This document shows, one piece after another, positions 34,870 to 45,770 of a stretch of DNA of 64,000 nt. Position 1 is the stretch's first letter. Each line of letters opens with the position of its first letter. The stretch lies in contig JADNYV010000132.1 of assembly GCA_015501055.1 (NCBI GenBank), positions 1 through 64,000 on the forward strand. Direction: 5' to 3'. This stretch comes from Mucidula mucida. Its lineage: Eukaryota; Basidiomycota; Agaricomycetes; Agaricales; Physalacriaceae. The notes under the pieces were generated by a model. The model was not told where the DNA came from. It searched no databases and was given only the letters and a program-made list of their open reading frames with translations. A program made the position numbers and the translations under genes.

Positions 34870-36993
34870 GACTCCTCACTCTGAGCATTGAAGGGATCGT
34901 CAACCTGCAAGTACTGAGTGCGGTAATGGTAAAGGAAGGAATAAGTGTACCGCGTCAATGGGACGGGTGATAGTCCATAGGGTCATGCCCTAGTATTTCT
35001 ATTAGAAAACATCAAATGCAACAGCATATTAACGAACCTCCCGCATGGGAACCACTGGTAGACGGAACAGCTTCTTACGCGCACAATAACCTTTGCGAGC
35101 GCGAGGTGGATCATTATCAATTTGTCGTCTAGCACCGCATCGCTTTCTTCGGCCGCATCTTTGTCTTCTGCATCCTACTTCCCCCCGGTCAATTTGGATG
35201 CCATTCCTTTTCTTCGCGCGTCCTGAGCACCGATAACTTTTGTTGGACCGGGACATCTCCGCTGGGCGTGGTGGGCATTATCGACGATAGCTGTCGATAT
35301 CATGACAAGCTAGTTCTAGGTCCGAAGTATTTTTTGAAATGTGCTCAAGACTTTGTGTCGTCGGTGACAATGCTTTTGTGCATCCCTTTGCCCATGCGAG
35401 TAGCACCATGGTGTAGATAATGCTGCATAAGAAGGAAATTTGATTAGCAAGGCAATTTGAAGGCAATCCTACTAATGCGATCAAAACTTCATTACTTGTG
35501 AATAGCGAGAAATAGTTGGTGGTTGAACACTACAATCAAGTAGGGATGATGTCGTGCGCATTGCGTCGCAACGTAGCACGTCTTTCTCGTGAAGCGCCCA
35601 TTCCTGTGAACAACCATTGAGCGCGTGAGACCTGCGAGTGACGATGGAGCTTCCAAGTGCAGCCTGTCAACATGTCAATGCAAGAGGCTTATGCGAATCA
35701 CCTAGAAAAACTTATGATTGCCAACCATGAGAATGTTCCCCGACGTAACCTCACAACAGCCCAATCTTGCCGCGGAAACTCTGTGTATGTGTCACGGACA
35801 AGCATGAGAGAGCTTTAGCTGGGCGGCGTGCGCAACAGCAGCAGGAACATGTTCACATTTAGACATAAAGTTCCTCTAAATCGCAGGAAGGAGATTTTCA
35901 TCCTCATGCTTTGGCGGATTTGGCAATATCGGCGTGGATGGAGTTCAGTCTCCTCGAGCTAGGTAAGCCAGGCACAAAAGAATATTGGACAAACAAGTGT
36001 GTGTTGGGCGCGAAGTGGTTTAGGGCGTGCTGTTTTTGAATTTGACTCAGATTGTGGAGAGAAGTAGTTAGAAGAGTGCACTGTGTTTGGGAGGAAACGA
36101 AAATGAAGAGGCATGCATGATTTCCTCAGTTGCGGCTTTCTTCCAATCCCACTTCTCCTTCATTACAATCCCATTGTACGCGGTCCAGAATTGATGTTCT
36201 GATTTGAACCTAAGCGCGCTTCGGGGAATAGTTGCCCTCTGAATAGGTATAGGGTAAGTCGGTCATGTCGACATACCGTTCAGAAATGTCGACGATGCAA
36301 GGGATAGCTGATGATGGTCGTCGGTGAGCAAGGTTTCCAAATCAGAATCCTTGCATCACTTGCTTTCAACCACTACTTCATCAAGGCTCAACATTAGCCA
36401 CGTCGTCTTTGCTGGCATGAATCGTTTGTCTACTTATTCAACGCAATTGCTCTCTCAACTTGTCTCCTGCCCTTATATTTGCCATGCTTCAAAGTAATCC
36501 ATCCTCAAAATGACCTACCTTGTTCTGCCGCTACCAGTGAACCAATTGATAAGAAAAAAAGATTTCATGATGATTGCTGGATACGCAGGAGATGAGTGCT
36601 GTGCGAGGGTGGTCTGGCCGGTCTGTTTTGTATCTCTCCTTTCTCAACAATCTCCGAGGCTGAGAACATTTTCATTGTGAGTGAAGCTGATCACACACTA
36701 TATCGCTCGTTCAATCTCTCCATATGTAGCACGCCTTTTCCAGAACCATCTCGTATGCGCGCGCTTTGGATCCTCTCTGGCAAAACCATACCTATCATGA
36801 ATGCAAACTTTGCGCCGTCCCGCAACACATTCAAGACAAAGAATGGTGCGTTGGAATGAAATACCTCGGTTTGATATGTAGTGCTGCCCCCGCCCCGCCA
36901 ACACGCCTCTGCACGATCTGTAAACATCGATTCCATACACGCCTTGATTGAAATTCTCCGCATCTTCTTCGCGGCGTGAAATGTATACGACAT
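34870..36993 (-). pseudogene. Gene S, copy 3
   Basis: First frame starts at 36993, 100 codons, nearly identical to copy 2. The acidic block and the R-like exon recur near 35060-35170 and 34880-34960. Numerous small deletions in 35.5-36.6 kb disrupt the middle. Confidence 0.35.
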
Positions 36994-37249
36994 GTTCCTC
37001 TCCCAATTCCTTGGAAATAAATTATTTTTGCTATACTAGGGTGGCTTCGAGTACTCAAATGTGTTGGCAGTCGAGGTAAGTACTCTCGCTGGTAATGCGA
37101 AGTAACTACCCAGTCGTGCCTCAAGTCATTCAAGGGCGGGATCCGCACGCAAGTGTTTGTCGACTACAGTCGTGCGCAGCAAGAATGCAAAGAGCCTTGG
37201 TGGCGTCAAAAAGCCATTCCCGACTCTTGCGACAAAAACGTAACCTGTT

Positions 37250-37560
37250 TCGGGGCTGCAGCCCTTCTTTGGGTGACCTTCCGGTAGCATGTCCTTGCTC
37301 AAACCTCACGCTTTGGACACAAAGTCCTCAGACCAAACACGACACGGTCTCCCGTCGGTGCTGGTTCTACTTGGCGAAGCCATTTACAGTGTGATCCAGC
37401 CATGCGCCTTCTTGGTCACCCTATGAGATACTCCATGGAGTACCTTACTATATGATAGGCATAGAACCAAGGGGCTTTAATGGTATAGGGTTTTCTATGG
37501 TCGAAGGTGTAGTGGCTATGCAGGGCTTAGGGATGTATGGTGCATTGCATACATTTCTGA
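37250..37560 (+). repeat. Dispersed end repeat, copy 7
   Basis: Same as 10690-10985, with the perfect GGGCTGCAGCCC hairpin and the GGAGTACC hairpin. Confidence 0.8.
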
Positions 37561-37724
37561 CACAGCGCCTCATTGTCAAATGGTCTATTTACCCACCCTC
37601 ATGAGGGAGAGAAGCCTTTCAAAAAATAGCTACGTTTGAAACGAGGAAGGATGCCTTAAGATGACATGATACACAGGAAACAGTGGTTATGCGTTCTTTT
37701 TGTAAAGCTGAAAAACTGACAATA

Positions 37725-38132
37725 CCGTTCCGATGCTCAGAATGAAGGTCTGATCACATTGTCCGTGAGTCCTTTTCAATAAGCTATTCGTGATCCCTGC
37801 CATAGGGCTCTGGTGGCGCGGTTGACACGGTATTTGCCATGCAATCTTCAGCTTGATTGTTCTTATGCCATCCAGGACTCTGAACTTGCCGCTACTAGTC
37901 CTCGGTCAATGAGGGTGCATTTATGTTCCAGTGCAGAATTCCCGGACTCGCTGTTTCTCAGAAAGGCATGTTTCTTGGAGATATAATGCCGCGGGATGGC
38001 GGTACGCTTTATCCCCCCCGTTCAAGCCTATCATCGCCACACAATGCTCTTCGGCTCCCAGTGGCAACTATTCCCAACATCAACTTCCTAAGTCCTTGGT
38101 TTGCTGTCTCATTTGTGGGCACGAGAAACTAA
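37725..38132 (+). pseudogene. Truncated gene R relative, copy 3
   Basis: Nearly identical to 11160-11580, with ATIPNINFLSP and the same missing upstream exons. Confidence 0.5.
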
Positions 38133-38723
38133 ATCACATATATTGTCTTTTAAGCTGGATTTCCATGGACCATTACCACACCAACGATACAGATGTTGCT
38201 GCTGACTTTGCGAAAAACGAGTTCCTCGATTTGATTCATCCGCTGGTCTGAAGACTGACGAGGGAAGCTTTAGTGTTCCACTAGCCACAATACATTGATC
38301 AATTACTGGCAAACATGCAACTCCTGGGGATGCGCAACAGCAGCAATTGGTTGACCTGGCCTATTAAGACCATTAACACTGAAATTCGACTCGCGAACCT
38401 GAAGGAAGAGTGAGGCTGACCTACATCGTAAACTCAAAGTATCCAAGAACGCCTTGCCTCGCCGTTCACTTAACCAGCGTGGACTCGTATTCGTAGTACC
38501 AAGAGCGCGTGGGCACTTGTCATCTGTGATAGAAGAACATTATCACTGATTAGAACCAAATAAACGACTTTCAGTGAACACCTTGTCTCGCCGTGAACAC
38601 CTTGCCTCTCCGTCAAAACACCGAGTTCTTAGGGAAGAACCGAGTACGAGGCAGCAGCTATAAGAATGGACGGGAATTAGACGCTCATCAGGAAAACTTT
38701 TCTACCAGACAATCATCCCAGTC

Positions 38724-39059
38724 ATGAAATTTACCGCCGTCTTGTTCTTCTTTGTTGGCCTTGCTATTGCCAGCCCTCTCATTATGATTGAGGAGTGAAA
38801 CCTTGTCAAATCCAAAAGTATGTCAATGCCTCTCAGACGAACAAGTATTGCCTATCTGACACCATTGGGATAGGCGGTGACGGCGTGCTACGCCGTGACG
38901 TGGACAAACTGGACTGGTGACGGCATGGATGTGGTCAGAATATACGGGAGGATGTATCGAGGACTTGTGGACAACCTGTATGTCGTTGCTGGTGAATTCA
39001 CTTACCTGTGTTCTGATCCTGCAAGCAGGTGTGGCGTAACCCATTTGCAATGGACGTAG
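38724..39059 (+). pseudogene. Small secreted protein gene, copy 3 (best preserved)
   Basis: CTATAAGA box about 65 bp upstream of ATG 38724. Exon 1 has the signal peptide MKFTAVLFFFVGLAIASP with a likely cleavage after IAS, then LIMIEE-TGA. A 56-bp candidate intron runs from GTATGT to GGGATAG, and exon 2 ends with a TAG at 39057-39059. Exon 2 has three Cys, WTNWTGDGMD and a C-terminal LQWT. Joining the exons in frame requires ignoring one base near the TGA. Such proteins would be exported and may act in the cell wall or at a host interface, but no family was recognised. Confidence 0.5.
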
Positions 39060-39452
39060 TCCTATGATGGCGCGATTTTATTCCTGTATATGAATATCCA
39101 GTGTTTTCAATATGATGTGTAGTGCTATTTAAGAGATTGCGACATCGTTTAGGACTACACTCAACATGACTCAGACTTAATGGCATACTGCTGGCGCCGC
39201 GTTGACACTAATGATACAGCACCTCACGCTTGAACTGTTTGATACGTCAATCAGATTAACCTACTAGACTATAGACCGTCCCATACTCCCATATATTTCA
39301 ATACTATTAAGTGTTCCACTTTCATGATTCCAACCTAAGGTGCCCAGTCCAACGTCGGAATGATTGGAGGTATACCAAGATGAGGGCATGACTCAGACCG
39401 GACGAGTATCCGTAAGGGTGCGCTCAACAGGAGACCCATACACTGTTTCCGG

Positions 39453-39688
39453 CTATAGATTGTCCTTCATCCCCTTCTTTGCCATGCACTGACAGACATT
39501 GGGATTGGGCAAAATGCACTGTACGCTGTCGTTTGCGTGAAGATCAAACCAAAGTTCAGGAGCACAACCAATATCGAGCCTTGTGTAGTCAGAAAGCATT
39601 TCGCGCTCTCGCATTTTACACTAATCATAGCATGTAAGGAGGGATGTTTGTGGAATTCCTTACGGGCAAAATTCCAGGTCCAGTGCAT
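39453..39688 (-). pseudogene. Cys-rich ORF, copy 3 (one-base deletion)
   Basis: Equivalent of 25741-25977. One base is missing after HPSL, which shifts the frame into a different sequence. The upstream TATA motif is also reduced (TATAATG). Confidence 0.45.
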
Positions 39689-39785
39689 TATAGTTCACTG
39701 AGCGGTAACTGAGAGATAGGTTATACACGGAGAGAAGGGAAAAGTAAAGGATATACACGTGAAAGAAATCGTATCTACATTGAGC

Positions 39786-41850
39786 TCAGTTTTTAGTTTT
39801 TACTCTCTTCCTCTGAGGCTCTTCTTTATCGTCTTCCTCCTCGTCCAAGTCATCGAGGTGCAGTTCAATCCCTGTGAAGCCGGAGTCAAGACCTGGGAGC
39901 TCGTAAAAGAGTGCCCTCCCAAGCCATGCAGCCAAGAGACGGTGAACACCGCCTCTCAAAACTTTGTCCGTTTTCTGGTAGCAGTGGGCATGAATGAGGG
40001 ATAGAAATGGTTAACAACAAAGTCGTAGATGACTGGAACGGCACAGCAGGCGCTGCGCTCTGGATTTTTGACTGCTGCAGGTTGCACCGGGGTTGGCATG
40101 TCCGTGGCATATTGGCGCAAGGTGTCATACAGCCAACTTGCACTCTCCATGTGCTGCCCACCCAGGACGTACTGCCCGTATGGTGTTGTCCGTACGTGCA
40201 CGGAATCCGGCCCATCTCTGCCACGGCCAGAGGTAAGAGCCTTCATGCCTCGACTTTTGGATCGGAGTCCTCAAATCCCCTGTATCGGTACATGAATACC
40301 TGGGCGAGCTCAGTAAACAACGCATTCAGACCCGGAATGCCAAAGTCGACGGGCGTGCAGACGTAATCGGCCCATCCTCTTAGACAGTTCAATTTCTCGT
40401 CACTGCCAGTGTCCCTGTGATAGTCGTCCACGGTGTTGAAATCAAACCACTTGATTAGCTTATTGTGGAGGTCGGTTGGGGGGGATTTATGCTTTAGATG
40501 AAGCAGCGCAATGTAGAGCAGCACCCAAAACACGGATTCCCGGTTATCTACGAGACTATGGGTGATGCTTTGCTTTCCTGCGTCACCCCCATGTGGCAGC
40601 CTCCCGTTGAGTAAATGAACCAAAACAAATTGCCATGTTCCCTACCAAATTGATGAGTATACCCTATAAATGGTGTTGCAAAAGACGTACTGTTCTTCCG
40701 GGGTGATGTGTCACAACATTTGAGTCAAGTACCAGACAGAGATCCCAATCGATCAACACTCCTCTGTCTTTCGGAGTAATCATGATGTTGCCAACACTGA
40801 TATCACGGTGCAGGATCCGCGCAAGAGTAAATGCTGCTTGTGCGGCTATTCAAAGTTTGTGAGAATCCAGGGTGTATATAGGAGAAGTAGAGACGTACCT
40901 TTCATGGCATCCGCGACGCATGTCAAAAGTGTTTTACAGTTTCCAAATGCCATAAGATCTCAAGCGATAGTACGCAGAAAGATGCGATGACATTGGAGAG
41001 GCAGCCTGAGGTGATGATATTTCCGCCCGTTTGGCAGTTTATGAGCGAACACCAAAAATTCCACTTCCTGCGTACGGGTGATCATGCCCGGAATGTCGCC
41101 CCCCACCTCCATCTCCGCAACATTTGGAACTTTATGTTGGGCCAATAGGCGGTATATTTCGGCTTTGGGCTTGGTTTGTGTGGAGGGCTCCTGCCAATAG
41201 TCCTTCATAAAGAAGAGGCTGAAACGAGACGTTGGTGATGGCGGGGCATTGTCAACATAATTGTCAAGGTCCTTTGAGGGATCGTATGCCAGGCTTCGAC
41301 ACGTGGAGTGGGAGAAGGGCAAAAGACACCCCCAGTGGAACTTAGGGGCAGGAATAATAAAACGGCGCATAGTTCCATCAACGGTGAGCGTTACCCAGAA
41401 GAGTCTCTCGGAAACTGGCGCTACGTCTGCACGGACAGCTTTCGCCTCGCAGTGCAATATGTCACTGTGGTAGAGAGAGAACTTTGCTCGTGCGCGCTTT
41501 GCATCAGGATCGTCATCAGCGACGGGCATGACTGTGGGGTCTAATCCGCGTTGGGTGCGCGTGAGCTGAGCAAAGCGCAAATAAAACTCGAAGAGAATCA
41601 GGGCTCCTGGTCCCTTGGTGTACTTGAAACGATTGGTGACAATCGACCCTCGGCGATCCCATCGAACCAAGCGAGCGTAACCACCCACAACGACCACCGT
41701 GAACAAATGCCCACGAAACATCAAGGACATGGTAATAGCGGCGTAGGCTGAGATTTGTCCACGAGCCTTCTGTCCGACCACAGAATTCCTCTCCCCAGGA
41801 AAGATGTTTTCTGCAAGCGGGGTGTCTGCCTGTTTATTGTCGTCTTCGTT
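39786..41850 (-). pseudogene. FunK1 kinase, copy 3: C-terminal part
   Basis: The part downstream of the KDZ insertion. From 41850 it reads NEDDNKQADTPLAENIFPGERN, then the kinase body (RGQISAYAA, YARLVRWDRRGSIV, QRGLDPTV), the catalytic loop region and the acidic tail ending at 39786. It differs from copy 1 at roughly one residue in sixteen in the 41.0-41.85 kb part. A 14-bp difference lies near 40670, at what is probably an intron. Disrupted by the transposon, hence a pseudogene. Confidence 0.75.
41844..41850. other. Target site duplication, left
   Basis: CTTCGTT, repeated directly at 51653-51659. With one copy and the element removed, the FunK1 sequence aligns with copy 1 (15273 region), which proves the insertion. 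Confidence 0.85.
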
Positions 41851-42395
41851 CACCCTATACTGTACCTATATAATAATACAGGCCTCTGATAAGAGGGCAT
41901 TGTATTGCAATATAGGCTCTAATTATAATTGCTACTGAAGCGGACTTGTATTATAATACAGGGGGGTCCGTATTATGATACGGGTCCCCCTGCCTAATAT
42001 AGCGGGTGGGGGCGGCACAGGGGGTGAGGCCCGCTGTGCCGTGATGCCGAATGTAGTCAGCAATGCTCGCACTCGGGCATTCCCGAGCAATCACGGGGAT
42101 GGCCAAATCCGGATGCGCCCCGCTCCCGCTCCCCTCCCTGGCGCGCACGCCACATTCCAGCACCACCCATTTCAGTGGAGATTGCAATCACTCAGAATTC
42201 GCCTCTGATTGCAATGCCATGCGCGTCTGTAGCACATCTCGGGGTGGGCAGCAGGCGGTGACCGGGCATTCCCGAGAAGTCACGGGGATGTTCGAATCCG
42301 GATGCGTCCCGCTCCCGCTCACCTACCCAGTGCGCGCGCCACATTCTGGCCACCACAAATTTAATGTCAGCGAATGCATGTAAAGAATCTGCCCC
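41851..42395 (+). repeat. KDZ terminal inverted repeat, left
   Basis: Pairs with 51108-51652 without a gap. Outer part (to about 41990) is AT-rich with short palindromes; inner part holds two diverged subterminal repeats of about 95 bp (cores at 42081 and 42266: CATTCCCGAG, TCACGGGGATG, AATCCGGATGCG, CGCTCCCGCTC). Confidence 0.95.
41946..41984. repeat. Twin short palindromes inside the KDZ end
   Basis: TGTATTATAATACA at 41948-41961 is a perfect 14-bp palindrome; CCGTATTATGATACGG at 41968-41983 is palindromic except at the centre. Both recur in the right end. They share the TATTATRATA core and are spaced about two helical turns apart, which would suit binding of a dimeric protein. That role is inference. 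Confidence 0.6.
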
Positions 42396-42846
42396 ATCCG
42401 CCTCAGAATACCGGGCTACATCTCAAATTCCCCGCACGCTAGTTCGAATCCGACCCCGATCCGACACCGCTGATCTCCAGCAAATGCGTTCAGCCCCAAA
42501 AAACCTATTTTCTGCTCACTATCCTATCACTCTTAGTAGTCCTGTCTGTGTACTGGGCAACGAACCGTGCCCAGACACGAATTAGAGCATTTTTGAGGGA
42601 CTTGTCATTCAAGTGCATCAGATTTCCCAATTTGGAAATCTACGCTCGTGCTGGCGGGCAAATCGCTGTAATGAGCGTGAAGGGCGGGCGTCGTGCCCAA
42701 TCAATATGAATTTATTACAATGGCAGCGGGACATGTCTAAGTAAATATCTATCGATACCTGAAATCTATAGAGTAAGAAATGCGCTGGATGTGCGCGGAT
42801 GTAGTTGGTCAGTTGGCAGTCTTTCTCCTCAATCGCTGTTGTGAAA
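42396..42846. other. Element-internal spacer
   Basis: Between the left inverted repeat and the stop of the large gene. A degenerate stretch near 42430-42475 (CGAATCCGACCCCGATCCG) may be a third subterminal repeat. No gene seen. Confidence 0.45.
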
Positions 42847-45593
42847 TTACATGAGTTTAGAGAAACGTTTAAGGGAATCAGTACTTGCCTTGGCTACCGG
42901 ATCATTCTCCTTGTCGACATCAGCTTCGGTGGAAGTGCGCTTTACTGATGTCGATGCAGAGGCGGTCTTGGATACCTTCCGAAATGTGGCGTTGCGTATC
43001 ATGTTGTCCAAGGCCCACGTCACATCAGTAACAGCGAGAACCCAGTTTTCGCGCTGCGCCGAACCTGCAACATCCGTGAGATCGGACACAGCCTCTCCCC
43101 ACCACAGTAAGACCCCGATGACAAGAGTGATTCCGTTCCTGCCCGATTTGTCCTGAAGACCGTCCCAATTGACAAAATCTGGCTTGATGAGCCGATCCTC
43201 ATGAATCCGGGTAGTCGGCTGGAGTGAGCGCCACCATTTCCAGAACGATGGAACGAAGTCGTTGAGATCGCCGACGGGCCACTTCTTAGCCCAATTACGT
43301 CGTAGGCGCATAAAATCTGCAACGACCGATGGACGATGGTCCGTGGCTAATTTGGTCTTGCCATCGTCGACGAATCCAGCCATCTCCTCGAAGACCAAGA
43401 GGGAGTCGATCAAGCTAATCCAAACTGTTCCCCATGCGGAACCTCGCCGAAAGGCGTCGAATGCCTGCTTAAGTTCTGGCCAAAATTTTGACTTGTCCAC
43501 CTGGTCCCAGTGGAGTGTGTCGACATCATCACGAAGCTCATCGTCGACATGCATCTCTGTAAGAGGGGCAATGAATTTGTCATCGGCGCTGACTGTCGGC
43601 GTGGAATCGTCAACATTGGCTAGGGATGGAGGATCCGAGATGTTAAGTGGAGTGGGAGCAGGATTGGGAAAGACTTCGACAGCCGCCGGAGTTGGACTGG
43701 TGACATTGACGGCAGTAGAAGTTTCAACAGGAGCGGGATCAACGATGGGAGCGGCGGGCGAAGCGGTGGCAGGAGCGGCGGTAGGAGCGGCGGGCGAAGC
43801 GGTGGCAGGAGCGGCGGTAGGAGCGGCGGTAGAAGCGGCGGGCGGAGCGGTGGTAGAAGCGGCGGGCGGAGCATCGACGAAAGCGTCAGCAGGACCAACA
43901 ATGGGAACGGCGGCAGGAGCGCCGGCGGTGTCGTCCTCCTCCGAGTCACTGCCCTCGCTCTCCTGGTTCCCAAATAGCGCTATGTGCCACGGATTCTTCT
44001 CCCCGCGTACCTTCGGCATGTACTTATGCAGGAAGGACTGGCTGTTCAAGGGGGAGCCGGGCATGATTGCAATGAGCCGGGAATGAGCATACGCGATGTT
44101 CATCTCGCGTTCGAACGATATATTCGGCATTGCGTGGAGCTCTGCTAGACAGTCACGGCGCGCTGCATCGGGGAGGAGCTCGAGTAACGTCTTGAACTCC
44201 TCGTTGAGTGGTCGTTCCGATGCCAATGGCCTCGATGGCGCTGTGGAGGGCGGAGTGCCAGCGTCTTCGTTGGGAGCGTCCGCTGTGGTACCAGAGGTCG
44301 GTGCCGTCTTTGGTGTCGTCTCTGTTGACGTTCCCATGGCGCGGCTCGCAATCTCAGCCTCCGCTACGACATATTTAGTCGCTCGCTCGTAGAAGCCAAA
44401 TAAACACGTACTGAAGCATTTCATTCCAAATCTAATCATGATATCTTCAACATTCTGGTATCCAGCGGCGTCGTGCTCGTTCCATTTGACACCAGATGCG
44501 AATGTCCGACCAGAGTGAATGCTAAGTGAAACTGAGAGTCTGACACGAATAGAAAGGAATGAAGACATACCCTCGACACTCGATACGACCGTCATGCTCA
44601 GCGATGGGTCCGCACAATAATATGGTGCAGACCATACCCATGTGGGAGGCAACGGTATCCGCCACGCGTTGCAAGTACGCGGCGCCTTTGTCGAGAGCAC
44701 TGAGGGAAATGAGTGGTGACAAGAGAATGAAGAAAATGGCTTACTTCTGATATCTAGCCGGTGTGGCGGTTTCCGCCTTCATTGCCTCGTAATTGGCGGT
44801 ATCCTGCTTCCATTTCTCGTCGACCATGCGCTTGGTCTCCTCGCGTACGGTTTCCGATTCCTGGTTCCACTTTGCGTTGACGACACGACGTTGGATAGAA
44901 AGATAGGGTTCGGGGTCGGGGCGAGTCGCGTTGGGATCGGCCTCGAGAGCTTCCGCGAAGGCGGCGTTGGCAGCTGCAATGACGGAATCGTACTCCTCCT
45001 TGACGGCAAGCTGCAACCCTTTCTCCCAGTGGACGTTGGTGTACATTTGGACGAGTTGGGTGCGCCGTGGCTTGTCCTTGGTCCCGTCATATTGGTGATC
45101 ATGGCCTCGATGATGCCTTCGTCCTTCTTGTCCTTGGAGTTCCCGTACGTGTGTCGATACCAGCCTAAAATTTTCTATAATGTGTGTAAGACCGCGTACA
45201 CGGGAAGTGGGTAGTGACGTGCCTTGGCCTGGGCATTGACTTCATCTTCACGCTTTTTTGCCCCTTCCGAAGGGAGGGTAGCAATCTCCTGGGCGAAATT
45301 TTGCTCCCACTGCGCAACTTGACTGTCCGTGGGCATGGGCGGTGTTGCTTCGAGGTCGTCCTGGGGAGCTGTCAGCAAGACAATGCCGCTCGAAGGCATG
45401 AACGCACCATTGGGTTCAAATCTCCGTATGCGATGTAGTACCGAATGGCCATAAGGCGTGACCACTGCGCATTCGTCTTGGCTTTGCAGGACTCGGTCCA
45501 TTCTTCCTTTGCGGGGGCAAAGAACGCGGCCTTGGTTCCGAAAATCCAAGGTTTGCGACCACGTTTGTCGGGATTAGCTTTTGGACGTGGCAT
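42847..45593 (-). CDS. KDZ-borne large protein of unknown function (GRKPW family)
   Basis: The spliced gene starts at 45593 with MPRPKANPDKRGRKPWIFGT, then FFAPAKEEW and YYIAYGDLN. Further exons give WEQNFAQEIATLP (45300), HWEKGLQLAVKEEYDSVIAA (45020-44960), a charged helical stretch to RYQK (44741), VADTVASHMGMVCTILLCGPIAEHDGRIECRG (about 44690-44575), and HSGRTFASGVKWNEHDAAGY. The last exon adds a long Pro/Ala/Thr repeat (about residues 250-350 of the 44700-42847 frame) and a conserved C-terminal region: WGTVWISLIDSLLVFEEMAGF, FWKWWRSLQP, GRNGITLVIGVLLWWG. From memory, proteins with an N-terminal GRKPW..GTK..FF, a CGP..E..G and a WW.SLQP segment are common hypothetical proteins in Agaricomycete genomes, and this one sits inside a transposon. 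Function unknown; a role in transposition or target choice is inference. Some junctions are approximate. Confidence 0.7.
43748..43875 (-). repeat. In-gene tandem repeat coding for Ala/Pro/Thr
   Basis: Imperfect tandem copies of about 30-39 bp made from GGAGCGGCGGTAGGAGC-like units, coding for APTAAPATASPAAP-type runs in the large protein. It is probably a flexible linker of variable length. Confidence 0.75.
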
Positions 45594-45770
45594 TGCGGTA
45601 CGGATTTTTGTGTGTGCGGCTCAGACAGTGGGTAAGATTTGGGAATGAGACAGGGACAGGAATGGGAAATAGGGTAGGCGGTAGGCGAAGCGTCGGCCAC
45701 GTGGAGTGCTCAAACAGAGTGCTCACACTGTATGGAAGGAAAATTAAATGTATTCGTCGCTAGGTCGTGT

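Noticed and set aside
42063..42383. 106-codon open frame in the KDZ inverted repeat, repeated at 51120-51440
   Set aside because: It lies inside terminal inverted repeats built of subterminal motifs; the peptide is just a GC-rich repeat translation.
43262..44086. 274-codon plus-strand frame with Gly/Ala/Val repeats
   Set aside because: Shadow of the Ala/Pro/Thr repeat of the minus-strand KDZ protein.
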